Shown here in pieces: positions 1 through 8,915 of a DNA stretch of 52,204 bases. Made by a program: the position numbers and the translations under genes. The stretch lies in the NCBI GenBank assembly GCA_002747145.1, contig PDTI01000009.1, positions 1 to 52,204 on the forward strand. Direction: 5' to 3'. This DNA comes from Desulfobacter postgatei. Its GTDB lineage: Bacteria; Desulfobacterota; Desulfobacteria; Desulfobacterales; Desulfobacteraceae. Numbering within the stretch: the first letter of the stretch is position 1; each line of letters starts with the position of its first letter. Under the pieces are notes generated by a model that searched no databases, was not told where the DNA came from, and saw nothing but the letters and a program-made list of their open reading frames with translations.

Positions 1-244
1 ATTGGGTTTTGTAACGCTTGGCCGAACCAGGGCGTTTCTCTGGTGATTTCGATTTTTTGCAACCGCCTTCAGGACTGGATGGCTTAATTTCTGGTCTGGT
101 TTTTTCCCCTTTAAGGCGGGCCATTTCATCACGGAGCGCCTGATTTTCTTGAGCAAGTGCGTTGAGACATTCCAAAAGCGTTAAAACCCAAGACGTCTGA
201 TCTTCTATGGGAATCTGATCAATTTTGGGAATTTTAACACTCAT
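1..244 (-). CDS. Transposase N-terminal fragment, IS66-like (runs off the window)
   Basis: The first 81 codons of a minus-strand gene are visible and the rest lies beyond base 1. The start ATG at 244 is preceded by a good ribosome site (GGAGAGAGG). The protein has a leucine-rich, coiled-coil-like stretch with the pattern ENQALRDEMARLKGEK, followed by a basic Lys/Pro/Ser-rich segment. This is the layout I recognise from the N-terminus of IS66-type transposases, where a short helical region precedes the zinc-binding and catalytic domains. Neither catalytic residues nor the insertion-sequence ends can be seen, so the family call rests on N-terminal style only. It lies beside two small repeat A elements, which marks this end of the window as a mobile-DNA zone. 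Confidence 0.55.
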   Translation of the reverse strand, partial: MSVKIPKIDQIPIEDQTSWVLTLLECLNALAQENQALRDEMARLKGEKTRPEIKPSSPEGGCKKSKSPEKRPGSAKRYKTQ

Positions 245-480
245 ATTCCTCTCTCCAGACCACAACGTAATTAAATCGAAACTTATCATAACCAAAAAAT
301 AAGAAGAGAATCAACTTCTTTCAAATAGTTGTGTTGCCAAATTAATAATCACCCGCACTTATTGAAAGTTACGCCAATATTCGACAACTATTTAATTTTA
401 CAGATCGTATGCTTCAAGTGATGCTTGATCAGGTAATGGGCCAAGCTCTCAAGTATTTCGTTTTTTCAAATCAGGCTGAG

Positions 481-639
481 AGCGTGTTTGATAATTGATG
501 AATCGGCTACAATCCCATGAAAATGGCCCCAATTCCCCCAAATTTTATGTCAATAGTCCCGCTATTCACAGAAAATTTGTGAAAATTGGTTCTCATTTTC
601 ATGGGATTTCGCTTCGTTCCCCTAATTATCAAACACGCT
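481..639. mobile_element. Repeat A copy 1 (MITE-like element, 159 bp)
   Basis: The element has 16-bp terminal inverted repeats (AGCGTGTTTGATAATT and its complement) and is flanked by a 5-bp direct repeat, CTGAG at 476-480 and CTGAG at 640-644, which reads as a target-site duplication. Both halves contain further inverted segments around CATGAAAA/TTTTCATG, so a transcript could fold into a long hairpin. It holds no ORF. The same sequence recurs near 698, 8194, 28286, 41795 and 48838. Confidence 0.8.
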
Positions 640-697
640 CTGAGGAATTATTGAAGGTGTGAATTTACTCCTCCGAAAGTTGAGTTTATCAGCTAAG

Positions 698-761
698 ACC
701 CATGAAATTGGTTCTCACTTTCATGAGATTTCACTTCGATCCCCTAATTATCAAACAGGCT
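698..761. mobile_element. Repeat A copy 2 (right half only)
   Basis: This is the right half of repeat A, from the CATGAAA core to the terminal AATTATCAAACAGGCT. The left terminal repeat is absent. It is flanked by CTAAG on the left (693-697) and CTTAG on the right (762-766). It ends 17 bp from the 3' end of recD2. The stretch 245-780 holds only this copy, copy 1 and AT-rich sequence; I see no gene there. Confidence 0.65.
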
Positions 762-778
762 CTTAGGCCTTGTTGCAG

Positions 779-3325
779 CTATATTTTCACCTCTTTTGTG
801 AGCAATACCTGGAGCGCGGTCTGGCGGTGGCTGATATCCTGATTTCCCACGGCCATGCCCAAAGCCCTTCGCGTGCCTACAAATACGACCAGTTTTCTGG
901 CACGGGTAATTCCTGTGTAAATCAAATTGCGGAAAAGCATTTTAAAATGCTGAGTTAATACCGGAATAATCACCACCTCAAATTCACTTCCCTGGGATTT
1001 ATGGATGGTGATGGCATAGGCCAGGTCAAGTTCCATGATGTCTGCCTGCCGGTACTGCACCATGCGGTTATCCGGCAAAAATCGAACCGTGCAGGTAATA
1101 TCCATGGTGTTAATCCGGTCAATGATGCCGATATCCCCGTTAAATACCCCCAGATCATAGTTATTTTTTCTATGAATCACCCGGTCCCCGGTTCTGAATA
1201 CCCGGCGGCCCACAGTGAGCTGGGTCTTATTGGGTCCCATGGGATTGACGCTTTCCTGAATGTTGCGGTTCAAAGAAAGGGTGCCCAGACTGCCCCGGGT
1301 CATGGGAGAAAGAATCTGAATTTCCGTATCTTTTCCCAGGTACTTGGGGATCCACTCCAGGTATAACTTTCTAACCGCATCCAACGCAGACAGTCCATAA
1401 TGCAAAGAGGACCATGGATGTACTTTTTCCACCACCGCCATCAGTTCTTCAATGCGATTTTCAGTGCCTGCCAGACGCGTCAGATCCACATGGGCAAATT
1501 TTTGGGGTATCGTAATTTCAGTCTCCCAGGGTGAACACGACTCGTCAACCCTGAATTCATACAGATCACCATGATCATTGTCCCGGTCATCACGGTGGGT
1601 AGAAGCCCCTTGAAGGGCGCTGCGGCCTGGGGTTTGCGGGTCAACGGGCATAGATAACCGTTTAATCCGGCTTACAAAAGCGATCTGCTCTTTGGTGGCT
1701 TCATCGGAATCAATAAACAGACAGTCGGTTCCGTCCTGCCAGATGGACGGATATTTAAACGGACTTTTTATCCATGGCATTCTGCCCTGATTGATCTGGT
1801 GAGCAAATTTTATGATCAAAGAGGAGCGGGCCTGGCGAAACACCTGGGTAAGCCGGAAGCATGGCACGGCTTGTGACGCAATGATATCTTTGAGCACGTT
1901 ACCCGCGCCCACCGAAGGCAATTGATCATAATCGCCGATAAAAACCACCTGGCTGTGTTTTGGTACGGCTTTAAGCAAGGAGGCAGTCAAATTAATATCC
2001 AGCATGGAGCATTCATCCACCACCAGAAAATCCGTCTTTAAAGGAGAACTTTCATTTTTTTTGAATCCACCGGCTTTCCAGCCCAGAAGCCGGTGAATGG
2101 TTTTGGCCGGTGTTCCAATCACCTCGCTCATACGCTGGGCAGCCCGGCCCGTGGGGGCGGCCAGCATTACCCTTTGACCCATGGCTTCCAGCAGGCGGAC
2201 CATTACCCGTGTGGCTGTGGTTTTACCGCATCCGGGTCCACCGGTGAGAACCGAAAACTGCTGCTGCACCACCCCTTTGACTGCTGCGGCCTGTTCAGCC
2301 GAAAGCTGCATCTGAAAACGCCGGCAGTGCAACCCCACCCATTGGTCAATCCGGGTCTGGTCAAACGTCCGGTCTGGTCCGGGATCCAAAAGGCGCCTTG
2401 CCACATAAGCCTCGTCAAAATAAAGCGACCGGGCATAATAACACGCCACAGGCAACCCGTCGCTGCTGATCAGATCCCTGCGCATCAAAAGCCGCTGGGC
2501 TTCCATCTGTGCCAGCAGGGTTTCAAGCTGGTGTGACAGATCAAGGTTGAGCAGATCTTTTACCTGTTTTTTGATCTGGGGCAAGGTAAGATAACAATGC
2601 CCAAACTGCCGGGCTGCGGACAGTACGTGGCGGATACCCGCAGTGATTCTTGGGGGGCTGTCCGTCCCAAGGCCGATGCTTAAGGCCACCTTATCCGCAG
2701 TAAAAAAACCAATGCCGAAAAAATCAGCCGCAAGACGATACGGATCCTGGGTGATCCAGGCAATGGCATTATGGCCGTATTCCTTATATATGCGAACGGA
2801 GAACAAGGTGGAAATCCCGTGGGACTGCAGAAACATCATCACATCCCGGATGGCCCGATGTTCGGCCCAGGCCGTTGAAATCATTTCAAGTTTTTTGTGG
2901 GCAATCCCCGGAACCTCCACAAGGCGCTCAATCTGGGATTCAAACACATTCAGGGTCTGATCCTTGAAATACGTCACGATTTTTTTTGCGGTTTTGGGCC
3001 CTACCCCCTTGATCAGCCCGGAACCAAGATATTTTTCCAGGGCCGATGCCGTAGCAGGTTTTTTCTCTCTGGCGTGCACGGCCTTGAACTGCCGGCCAAA
3101 TTTTGGATGCACCGTCCATGTCCCCTCAAATTCCATGGTGGCACCGGCAAACACTTTGGTTTGATGAACCACAACGGTTTCTCTGCTGCCCGGACGATCA
3201 AAAGGCAGCACTTTGAGAATGGACCAGCCATTGTCCGGATTATGGAATGTGACCCGGTCCACAACACCTTTTAAGACCTCGTTGACGTGACCGTAATTAG
3301 ACAATGTATCTGTTATCTGATTCAT
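779..3325 (-). CDS. recD2: RecD2-type ATP-dependent 5'-3' DNA helicase
   Basis: This is a superfamily 1B helicase of the RecD2 type (RecD-like but not part of RecBCD). An N-terminal OB-like region is followed by helix-hairpin-helix repeats (GLIKGVGPKTAKKI, then VEVPGIAHKK). The Walker A motif is GGPGCGKTT, Walker B lies around VVDECSML, and the later helicase motifs include QLPSVGAGNVL and the C-terminal AITIHKSQGSEF. At 848 residues it is longer than the roughly 720-750 usual for the family. The excess is a polar segment of about 100 residues between the central helicase motifs (coded around 1400-1690). The start ATG at 3325 has a GGTG-type ribosome site. No recB or recC partner is near, and the gene stands alone and diverges from the gene at 3600. 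Its likely role is DNA repair. Confidence 0.93.
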   Translation of the reverse strand: MNQITDTLSNYGHVNEVLKGVVDRVTFHNPDNGWSILKVLPFDRPGSRETVVVHQTKVFAGATMEFEGTWTVHPKFGRQFKAVHAREKKPATASALEKYLGSGLIKGVGPKTAKKIVTYFKDQTLNVFESQIERLVEVPGIAHKKLEMISTAWAEHRAIRDVMMFLQSHGISTLFSVRIYKEYGHNAIAWITQDPYRLAADFFGIGFFTADKVALSIGLGTDSPPRITAGIRHVLSAARQFGHCYLTLPQIKKQVKDLLNLDLSHQLETLLAQMEAQRLLMRRDLISSDGLPVACYYARSLYFDEAYVARRLLDPGPDRTFDQTRIDQWVGLHCRRFQMQLSAEQAAAVKGVVQQQFSVLTGGPGCGKTTATRVMVRLLEAMGQRVMLAAPTGRAAQRMSEVIGTPAKTIHRLLGWKAGGFKKNESSPLKTDFLVVDECSMLDINLTASLLKAVPKHSQVVFIGDYDQLPSVGAGNVLKDIIASQAVPCFRLTQVFRQARSSLIIKFAHQINQGRMPWIKSPFKYPSIWQDGTDCLFIDSDEATKEQIAFVSRIKRLSMPVDPQTPGRSALQGASTHRDDRDNDHGDLYEFRVDESCSPWETEITIPQKFAHVDLTRLAGTENRIEELMAVVEKVHPWSSLHYGLSALDAVRKLYLEWIPKYLGKDTEIQILSPMTRGSLGTLSLNRNIQESVNPMGPNKTQLTVGRRVFRTGDRVIHRKNNYDLGVFNGDIGIIDRINTMDITCTVRFLPDNRMVQYRQADIMELDLAYAITIHKSQGSEFEVVIIPVLTQHFKMLFRNLIYTGITRARKLVVFVGTRRALGMAVGNQDISHRQTALQVLLTKEVKI

Positions 3326-3437
3326 ACCAGTTCACCATACAGGACATAGCCGGCCAGAACAACGTATTTTGATTCTATTCTTGAATTAACGTCCAATGAA
3401 CATTCGATAAACATATTCTTTTTCCTGCTTGCTTTGT

Positions 3438-3466
3438 TCTTGCTCGAAGCATTATTTCGAGCAAGA
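3438..3466. repeat. Perfect 11-bp inverted repeat in a divergent promoter region
   Basis: TCTTGCTCGAA (3438-3448) and its exact complement (3456-3466) are separated by 7 nt. It lies between the divergent genes recD2 and 3600-5450, roughly 70-95 bp upstream of the likely -35 box of the latter. No T-run follows on either strand, so it is not an ordinary terminator. It could be an operator, but that is unproven. Confidence 0.4.
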
Positions 3467-3531
3467 GTATGATTAAGCGCAAGATGGCCTACCAGCTCAA
3501 ATTTAGAGTTGCCGGGGGGCTGCAACAATAC

Positions 3532-3559
3532 TTGACAGATTTTATTTTGAAATGATAAA
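3532..3559 (+). promoter_or_regulatory. Probable sigma-70 promoter for the 3600 gene
   Basis: A perfect -35 box, TTGACA (3532-3537), is followed after 16 nt by GATAAA (3554-3559), four of six matches to the -10 consensus. A transcript starting near 3566 would begin downstream of the ATG-like start at 3552. It would therefore use the ATG at 3600. Confidence 0.45.
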
Positions 3560-3599
3560 TCAACTCCTAATTCACACAATTCAACTAAGAGTATATTCC

Positions 3600-5450
3600 A
3601 TGACCACGACACCTGATAATGCCACCCAGACCTCAGAAAATATTTCACCGGCAGATGTACAAAAGCAGAATCTGATTTCCCAGTGGGCCTTTGACGCCCG
3701 TCCCATATTGGGCCGGTTCCATTTATGGCTCGAAGATGTGCGCATCCACTGGCACAGTGATGCGTCCCAGAGAACAATCAAACGCCGCCACATGGGTGCG
3801 GTCTCCTTCACTGACAGGCGTACCGAAAAAATGCTGGCCGTCACTGCCGCTGTCACAGCCCTGGGAACCCGGCTGTTTGGCCGGTATGGGGAAGGAAAGG
3901 GGATGCCCAAAACACAGTTAAACCTGGTAAAAAAAGATGCCGATGCCATTTCCGCCTACGTCATGAGCGAAAGCCTGTGGTACTTGTCCCGCACCCTGCC
4001 TGAGAACCACGCCATCATGGTCTGTTTAGGGGAAGGGCTGATGCCCAAAGCCGGGGAAACCGCTGAGATGGGCGCCAACCCCCTGCTGGGATTCGGCAGG
4101 ATCTATGCCCGGCCCCAGGTGGCCAAATTTCTTGAAGACCAGGTGTTGCGGTTGATCAACGAACCTGAATATACCTGGGAAAATTTTTCCCGGCAGATCC
4201 AGAAACGGGATATCACCGTGTGGGGCGCCGCCATCGACACCCTGGAAAACACCTCAAGGTTTGCCAAGGGAGAAGCCACAGGCCCCATGAGTGTCTTCCA
4301 TCTTTTTGACCAGCCGTTGATTATCAGTGATCAGTATGAAGGGTATATGGGCTGCCTTGTACTTCCGGAACAGGTTGTGGAAAACGCAAGCCTTAAATCC
4401 ATCCTGGTCAATTATTTCACACCACGCCATATGGTTATGGATGCCATCCAGGATACCTTTGACGGAATCAAAGCAGAAAATGTCCATGTCTGGACCCTTA
4501 CCGGGGACGCCCGGCGGGAGAGAATCGAAAACCTGTGGGACCAATGGCGGGATGCCGGGGCCCATCTTATTGACGACGCGTGGAGCCTGCCCACAGGGAT
4601 GAGGCCCTTCACCGATTCAGGCACCTATGCCCCGACCTTTGCAGTAAAGACCTGGACCGATGACAAGGAAGAGATTCACCTGCTGTTGGTCGATGGATAT
4701 GCCGCTTCGGCCGAAGCCATCCAGGCGGCCAGCCTGTCCGGGATTCTGGGTCTGGATGTATCGTTGGCAGTGCTTTCTTCAAAATTCAAGCTGCCCTATG
4801 ACAAGGATGCGGCTGCCATGAAGCTGGATCCCCAGGACAACAATTTTGCCACAAGACTTGAACAGGATCTGTTTGAGACCGATCTCCACCCGGAAATGAT
4901 TGAAATCTACCGAAACAGCATTATGGATGCCCAAAACGCCGGTATCCCCTTAAAACCCCGGACCATCAATGCATCAGATCTGATTGCCGCAAAAAAATGG
5001 CAGACCCTGGCCGTATCCGGATATATGCTGCCGGATCCATACAGTGGTGCCCCAGGTGTCAAACAGATCAGTGAAAACGCCTGGGAGGTAACGGTCCGAG
5101 TCACTTCAGAATTCGGAGACAAGGCCATCACCTTTGCCCTGCGCCTGCTGGAGCCTTTGCAACAAAGTAAGCTGGTTTTCTCACCATTGCTCAACCGGTT
5201 TTTCAAGGGAGAGGATTTCAGAACCCGGCCTGTCAAAATATCAGATTCAGGCAGGATCCGTAACGAACTCCAGACACTTTGCACCGAAGCCCTGGAACAT
5301 TTTGGCGACAAGATAGTGGTACGCTTTGACAAAATGTCCACGGGGACCATTTCCGCTGTGGAACAAGAAAGACTCAAACAGATTCTGGCCTGGTACAAAG
5401 AAAACTACCCCATCTGGTTTGAATGGCTTGAACTTTCGATAGATAAATAA
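3600..5450 (+). CDS. Conserved-looking protein of unknown function, paired with an acyl-CoA synthetase
   Basis: I do not recognise this 616-residue protein. It has no signal peptide, no obvious membrane segment and no cysteine cluster. The composition is that of a soluble cytoplasmic enzyme with mixed alpha/beta segments, including several Gly/Ala-rich turns such as LLVDGYAASAEAIQAASLSGILG near the middle. The N-terminal ~20 residues are Thr/Ser/Asn-rich and probably disordered. I chose the ATG at 3600 over an upstream in-frame one at 3552 because a promoter-like TTGACA/GATAAA pair puts the transcript start between them. The gene ends 19 nt before the acyl-CoA synthetase at 5470, so the two are probably co-transcribed and may act on the same acid or acyl-CoA. 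That link is inference from position only. Confidence 0.75.
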   Translation: MTTTPDNATQTSENISPADVQKQNLISQWAFDARPILGRFHLWLEDVRIHWHSDASQRTIKRRHMGAVSFTDRRTEKMLAVTAAVTALGTRLFGRYGEGKGMPKTQLNLVKKDADAISAYVMSESLWYLSRTLPENHAIMVCLGEGLMPKAGETAEMGANPLLGFGRIYARPQVAKFLEDQVLRLINEPEYTWENFSRQIQKRDITVWGAAIDTLENTSRFAKGEATGPMSVFHLFDQPLIISDQYEGYMGCLVLPEQVVENASLKSILVNYFTPRHMVMDAIQDTFDGIKAENVHVWTLTGDARRERIENLWDQWRDAGAHLIDDAWSLPTGMRPFTDSGTYAPTFAVKTWTDDKEEIHLLLVDGYAASAEAIQAASLSGILGLDVSLAVLSSKFKLPYDKDAAAMKLDPQDNNFATRLEQDLFETDLHPEMIEIYRNSIMDAQNAGIPLKPRTINASDLIAAKKWQTLAVSGYMLPDPYSGAPGVKQISENAWEVTVRVTSEFGDKAITFALRLLEPLQQSKLVFSPLLNRFFKGEDFRTRPVKISDSGRIRNELQTLCTEALEHFGDKIVVRFDKMSTGTISAVEQERLKQILAWYKENYPIWFEWLELSIDK

Positions 5451-5469
5451 ACTTAACCGGGAGAACACA

Positions 5470-7236
5470 ATGACGCTGAAAAACTTTTATAAAGAGGTGA
5501 TGGAACTCAATGGAATCCAGGATATGGCGCAACGTGAAATTCAAGCAAAAACGTTTTTTGAAAAACTGAATTCAACCGAACTGCCCCAAACCTTTAACTG
5601 GGCCCAGGAAATTTTCGAAGATATACACGTCAAAGAGCGCCCGGACCAATTGGCGCTTATCTGGGCAGACCTGCATACCGATGAAGAAGAGCAGTATACA
5701 TATTCCCAGTTGGCTGAAAACGGCAACAAGATCTTAAATTATCTGCGTAAAAAGGGGGTGGAAAAGGGTGACAACCTTTATATGCTCACCTCCCTGGTCC
5801 CCCCAACCTGGTTTGCCTCCTTTGCCGCCATCAAAGGCGGTCTTATCTCTGTTCCCACGGCCACCACCATGACCGAACGTGAAATCCGGTTCCGTTTTAA
5901 ATCGTATCCACCGGATGTGATTATTGCCCAGGAAAGCTTGGTGGACCTGGTGGACGATGCGCTGGCCAAGTCCGAATGTACGCCGAAAGCCAAAATTATC
6001 CTTGGCACAAAAAAGGGATGGACATCCTATCCTGAAATTGCAAAAGAATCCGCACAGGCATCACCTGCGGCCATTAACAGTGAAGACGTTTTGTTCTGCT
6101 TTTTCACCTCCGGCACCACAGGGCTTCCCAAGCAGGTGGGTCATTCCGCCATCTCCCATCCCCTGGGCCATCTGTCCACCACCGTGATCCTGGGGCTTGA
6201 GCCCGGAAAGGTGCATCATAACTTAAGTGCGCCTGGATGGGGTAAATGGGCATGGAGCAGCTTTTTCTGCCCCTTTATCGTGGGGGGCACCGCCACAGGC
6301 TTTAATTTCACCTCCCTGGATATTAAAAAGTACTTAAGCTTAGTGGCCAAATATAAAGTAAACTCATTCTGCGCACCACCCACGGCCTGGCGCGCCTTTG
6401 TGGGCCTTGACCTGACAGCCTATGATTTTTCCAACCTGAAGTACTCCTTGAGCGCAGGAGAACCATTGAATCCGGAAGTCATTGAACAATGGCGGGAGGC
6501 CACGGGCACTGAAATCCGCGATTTTTACGGTCAGACCGAAACCACAGCCATGATCGGCAATCCGCCCTGGATGGAAGGCAAAATGCGCCTGGGGTCATTT
6601 GGCTATCCGTCATTCATGTATGATGTCATGCTTGCCGACGATGAAGGCAAAGAGATTAAAGAGCCTGACACCACCGGACATATCGTTATTCGTCTTTCCA
6701 ATTGGCGCCCCATTGGACTGTTTCAGGAATATATAAACAACGGAGCAACAACATTGGAAGTATTTAAACATGGACTGTACTTCACCGGTGACAAAGCCAC
6801 CTTTGACAACGACGGCTACTGGTGGTTTGTGGGCCGTTCTGACGATGTCATCAAATCCAGTGATTACCGGGTTGGTCCCTTTGAGGTGGAAAGTGCGCTC
6901 ATCGAACACCCGGCCGTCATGGAGACTGCCGTGGTGGGTGTGGCTGACCCCAAACGTCACCAGCTGGTAAAAGCCTTTATCATCCTGGTTCCCGGACAGG
7001 AACCATCAAGGGAACTTGCGTTGGCATTGTTCAAGCACGCCATTGATGTACTGGCCAAATTCAAAATTCCCAGAATCATTGAGTTTGTGGACGTGCTTCC
7101 CAAAACCATCTCCGGAAAAATAAGGCGCATAGCGCTCCGGGAAAATGAAAAGGGGAAAACCGCAGAACAGGAAACTGAATTCTTTTATCATCAGTTCCCG
7201 GAATTAAGTGCCAAAAACAGGGAACAGATAGTGTAA
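5470..7236 (+). CDS. AMP-forming acyl-CoA synthetase (ACSM/medium-chain-like)
   Basis: This is an acyl-adenylate-forming enzyme of the ANL superfamily, 588 residues, which makes acyl-CoA from a carboxylic acid, ATP and CoA. The phosphate-binding loop is FFTSGTTGLPK, the adenine-site motif is DFYGQTET, the ATP-ribose aspartate lies in LYFTGDKA, the hinge is GRSDDVIKSSDYRVGPFEVE, and the C-terminal catalytic lysine is in PKTISGKIRR. The SAPGWGKWAWS segment resembles medium-chain/ACSM and acetyl- or propionyl-type synthetases. Substrate cannot be fixed from sequence alone. The start ATG has a GGGAG site. It forms a probable operon with the unknown gene ending at 5450 and is followed by a hairpin at 7248-7280. 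Confidence 0.9.
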   Translation: MTLKNFYKEVMELNGIQDMAQREIQAKTFFEKLNSTELPQTFNWAQEIFEDIHVKERPDQLALIWADLHTDEEEQYTYSQLAENGNKILNYLRKKGVEKGDNLYMLTSLVPPTWFASFAAIKGGLISVPTATTMTEREIRFRFKSYPPDVIIAQESLVDLVDDALAKSECTPKAKIILGTKKGWTSYPEIAKESAQASPAAINSEDVLFCFFTSGTTGLPKQVGHSAISHPLGHLSTTVILGLEPGKVHHNLSAPGWGKWAWSSFFCPFIVGGTATGFNFTSLDIKKYLSLVAKYKVNSFCAPPTAWRAFVGLDLTAYDFSNLKYSLSAGEPLNPEVIEQWREATGTEIRDFYGQTETTAMIGNPPWMEGKMRLGSFGYPSFMYDVMLADDEGKEIKEPDTTGHIVIRLSNWRPIGLFQEYINNGATTLEVFKHGLYFTGDKATFDNDGYWWFVGRSDDVIKSSDYRVGPFEVESALIEHPAVMETAVVGVADPKRHQLVKAFIILVPGQEPSRELALALFKHAIDVLAKFKIPRIIEFVDVLPKTISGKIRRIALRENEKGKTAEQETEFFYHQFPELSAKNREQIV

Positions 7237-7247
7237 GAGCTTGTCTC

Positions 7248-7280
7248 ACAGGCAGCAGGGTTTAAAAACCTGCTGCCTGT
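7248..7280. terminator. Hairpin between convergent genes
   Basis: ACAGGCAGCAGG pairs perfectly with CCTGCTGCCTGT across a short A/T-rich loop. It lies 12 nt after the synthetase stop and 39 nt from the 3' end of the convergent purU. The T-run expected of an intrinsic terminator is missing on both strands, so it may act as a transcript-end stabiliser instead. Confidence 0.5.
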
Positions 7281-7318
7281 CAGCCCATGTCAAAAACCAT
7301 CCGGTCCATTCAGGTTCC

Positions 7319-8158
7319 CTACAAAATGACCGTTCTACTCCCGTGCAGGAATATTCGTCTTTCGGTGTACATTTCTATGGCCCGGGAAAGCACTCTGGCC
7401 TCCGTATCCTGCCCCCGGATTTGTAACTTTTTCGGGAAATCCCGGTGATCAATACGCATGACATCCTGTTCTATAATCGGCCCTTCATCAAGATCCCTGG
7501 TTACAAAATGTGCGGTGGCCCCGATAAGCTTCACCCCGCGCTCATACGCCCGGTGATAGGGCTTTGCACCTTTAAATCCCGGCAGAAATGAGTGATGAAT
7601 GTTGATCACCCGCCCGGCATATTTTTGGCACATATTTTCGGAAAGGATCTGCATATAGCGTGCAAGTACAATAAGTTCCGTATCCGTTTCCTCAATAATC
7701 CTGAAATGCTGCTCATCTATGGCGTCTTTATCCATCCCCTGGGTGGGCACGTAATAAAAATTGAGCCCGAATTGCTCGGAAAGCCCCCGGTTTAACTCAT
7801 GATTTGAGACTACACCAACGATTTCAATGTTAAGCTGCTTTGTTCGCCAGCGATAGATAATATCATTCAGACAATGATCCTCTTTGGAGACCAGCACAAG
7901 CATCTTGACCGGCTCATCCATTTTTCTCATATTCCAGCTCATACTGAATTTCCCAGCCACCGCCCCAAACATCGTTCTAAACGTTTTTTGGGCCCCTTCA
8001 GTTACGGGGGAAAACATAACACGCATAAAAAACTGGTTGGCATATGGATCGTAAAACTGTGAAGATTCCTCAATGTTACAATTTGAATGACACAAGGCAT
8101 TTGCAACCGCGGCAACAATTCCCGGCCGGTCATTGCAATTCAGACAAAGTATGTACAA
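7319..8158 (-). CDS. purU: Formyltetrahydrofolate deformylase
   Basis: The enzyme hydrolyses 10-formyl-tetrahydrofolate to formate and tetrahydrofolate, balancing the one-carbon pool. An N-terminal ACT domain (about residues 1-80) is followed by a formyl-transferase fold with the catalytic Asn-His pair in INIHHSFLPGF and the Asp in DEGPIIEQDV. The frame is open to a TTG at 8182. I prefer the TTG at 8158 because AAAAGGA stands 8 nt before it, and the resulting 279 residues equal the size of the E. coli protein. A role beside the glycine cleavage system, which also feeds the folate pool and lies 6 kb away, is plausible. Upstream sits a half copy of repeat A, which may carry or disrupt its promoter. 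Confidence 0.92.
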   Translation of the reverse strand: MYILCLNCNDRPGIVAAVANALCHSNCNIEESSQFYDPYANQFFMRVMFSPVTEGAQKTFRTMFGAVAGKFSMSWNMRKMDEPVKMLVLVSKEDHCLNDIIYRWRTKQLNIEIVGVVSNHELNRGLSEQFGLNFYYVPTQGMDKDAIDEQHFRIIEETDTELIVLARYMQILSENMCQKYAGRVINIHHSFLPGFKGAKPYHRAYERGVKLIGATAHFVTRDLDEGPIIEQDVMRIDHRDFPKKLQIRGQDTEARVLSRAIEMYTERRIFLHGSRTVIL

Positions 8159-8193
8159 AACCCCTTTCCTTTTCTCTTTCAAAGTTGTTTAAG

Positions 8194-8286
8194 AAGCTGT
8201 TTGATAATTAGAGGATCAAAGAAATCTCATGAAAATGAGAACCAATTTTCACAAATTTTGTGTTAATAGCCGGACTATTGACACAA
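8194..8286. mobile_element. Repeat A copy 3 (left half)
   Basis: It begins with the terminal AAGCTGTTTGATAATT next to TTAAG (8189-8193) and continues through the CATGAAAATGAG core and the AATAGCCGGACTATT centre, then loses similarity. The right terminal repeat is missing. It lies directly upstream of purU (minus strand). Confidence 0.65.
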
Positions 8287-8345
8287 GATCCATAAACCCA
8301 ATACCACCTGAAAAATGCATTCCCCGCTTTGAGTTTTGACCGTCA

Positions 8346-8591
8346 TCAGGAGCGGTCTCCCTGGACCTGTGAGCGTCCAAGCCGCCGGTATACCCGTATC
8401 ATTTTAATCATGAACACCAGGGCAAGGGTCAGGCTGATCAGAATAATGAAACTTGCGGCAAAAAAGGTCATGACAAAACTGAACGGATCTGTTAAGTCAT
8501 ACGCCCCCCGGATGAGATCAATGCCGAAAACAAAGAAAAAAAGTGCGGTTAAAAGGCATGAGGCCTGAACGGTCCACCATAGATATTTCAT
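8346..8591 (-). CDS. Small two-helix membrane protein, unknown function
   Basis: This 81-residue protein has two hydrophobic helices (about residues 5-25 and 38-62), separated by a short loop with the sequence RGAYDLTDP. It ends in a basic tail. The ATG at 8591 is preceded by AAGGATG at a good distance, which is why I do not use the earlier in-frame ATG at 8612. I do not recognise the family. The stretch 8592-8915 between this gene and pgi holds no further gene that I can support. Confidence 0.6.
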   Translation of the reverse strand: MKYLWWTVQASCLLTALFFFVFGIDLIRGAYDLTDPFSFVMTFFAASFIILISLTLALVFMIKMIRVYRRLGRSQVQGDRS

Positions 8592-8915
8592 TTGACATCC
8601 TTCACAAATCACATCTGTCCTAAGGGTTTGGAAAAAATCCGGCGCTTCGGCATGGAACAGATCCTGTTCTGATCAGCCCATTAAAGCCGGTCCATCACAG
8701 TTCGTTGGGGCTGAGTCTGGGAAAAAACGTCCAGCCCGCCAGCCGTTTTCTGTTTCCCGCATTCGGCGGATCCCCCTCGCGGCTGCGGCACGCGTGGGAT
8801 GACCGGGGTCTTGCATATCCAGACAAAAGGCGCTTGCATTTTTTAGGTTCTATTTTTATTCTATAAATAAAAAACTGGCAAGCAAATCCATCACAATCAT
8901 AAAGGAGAAATAAAT

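Noticed and set aside
3322..3777. 151-codon minus-strand ORF
   Set aside because: It runs antisense to the start of the 3600 gene, covers its promoter and hairpin, and its composition (Trp, His, Ser rich) is that of a shadow frame.
8655..8669. GAACAG-ATC-CTGTTC palindrome, possibly a LexA-type box
   Set aside because: It does not match a known Desulfobacterota LexA site closely, and neighbouring genes are not SOS genes. Six-bp arms are easily found by chance.
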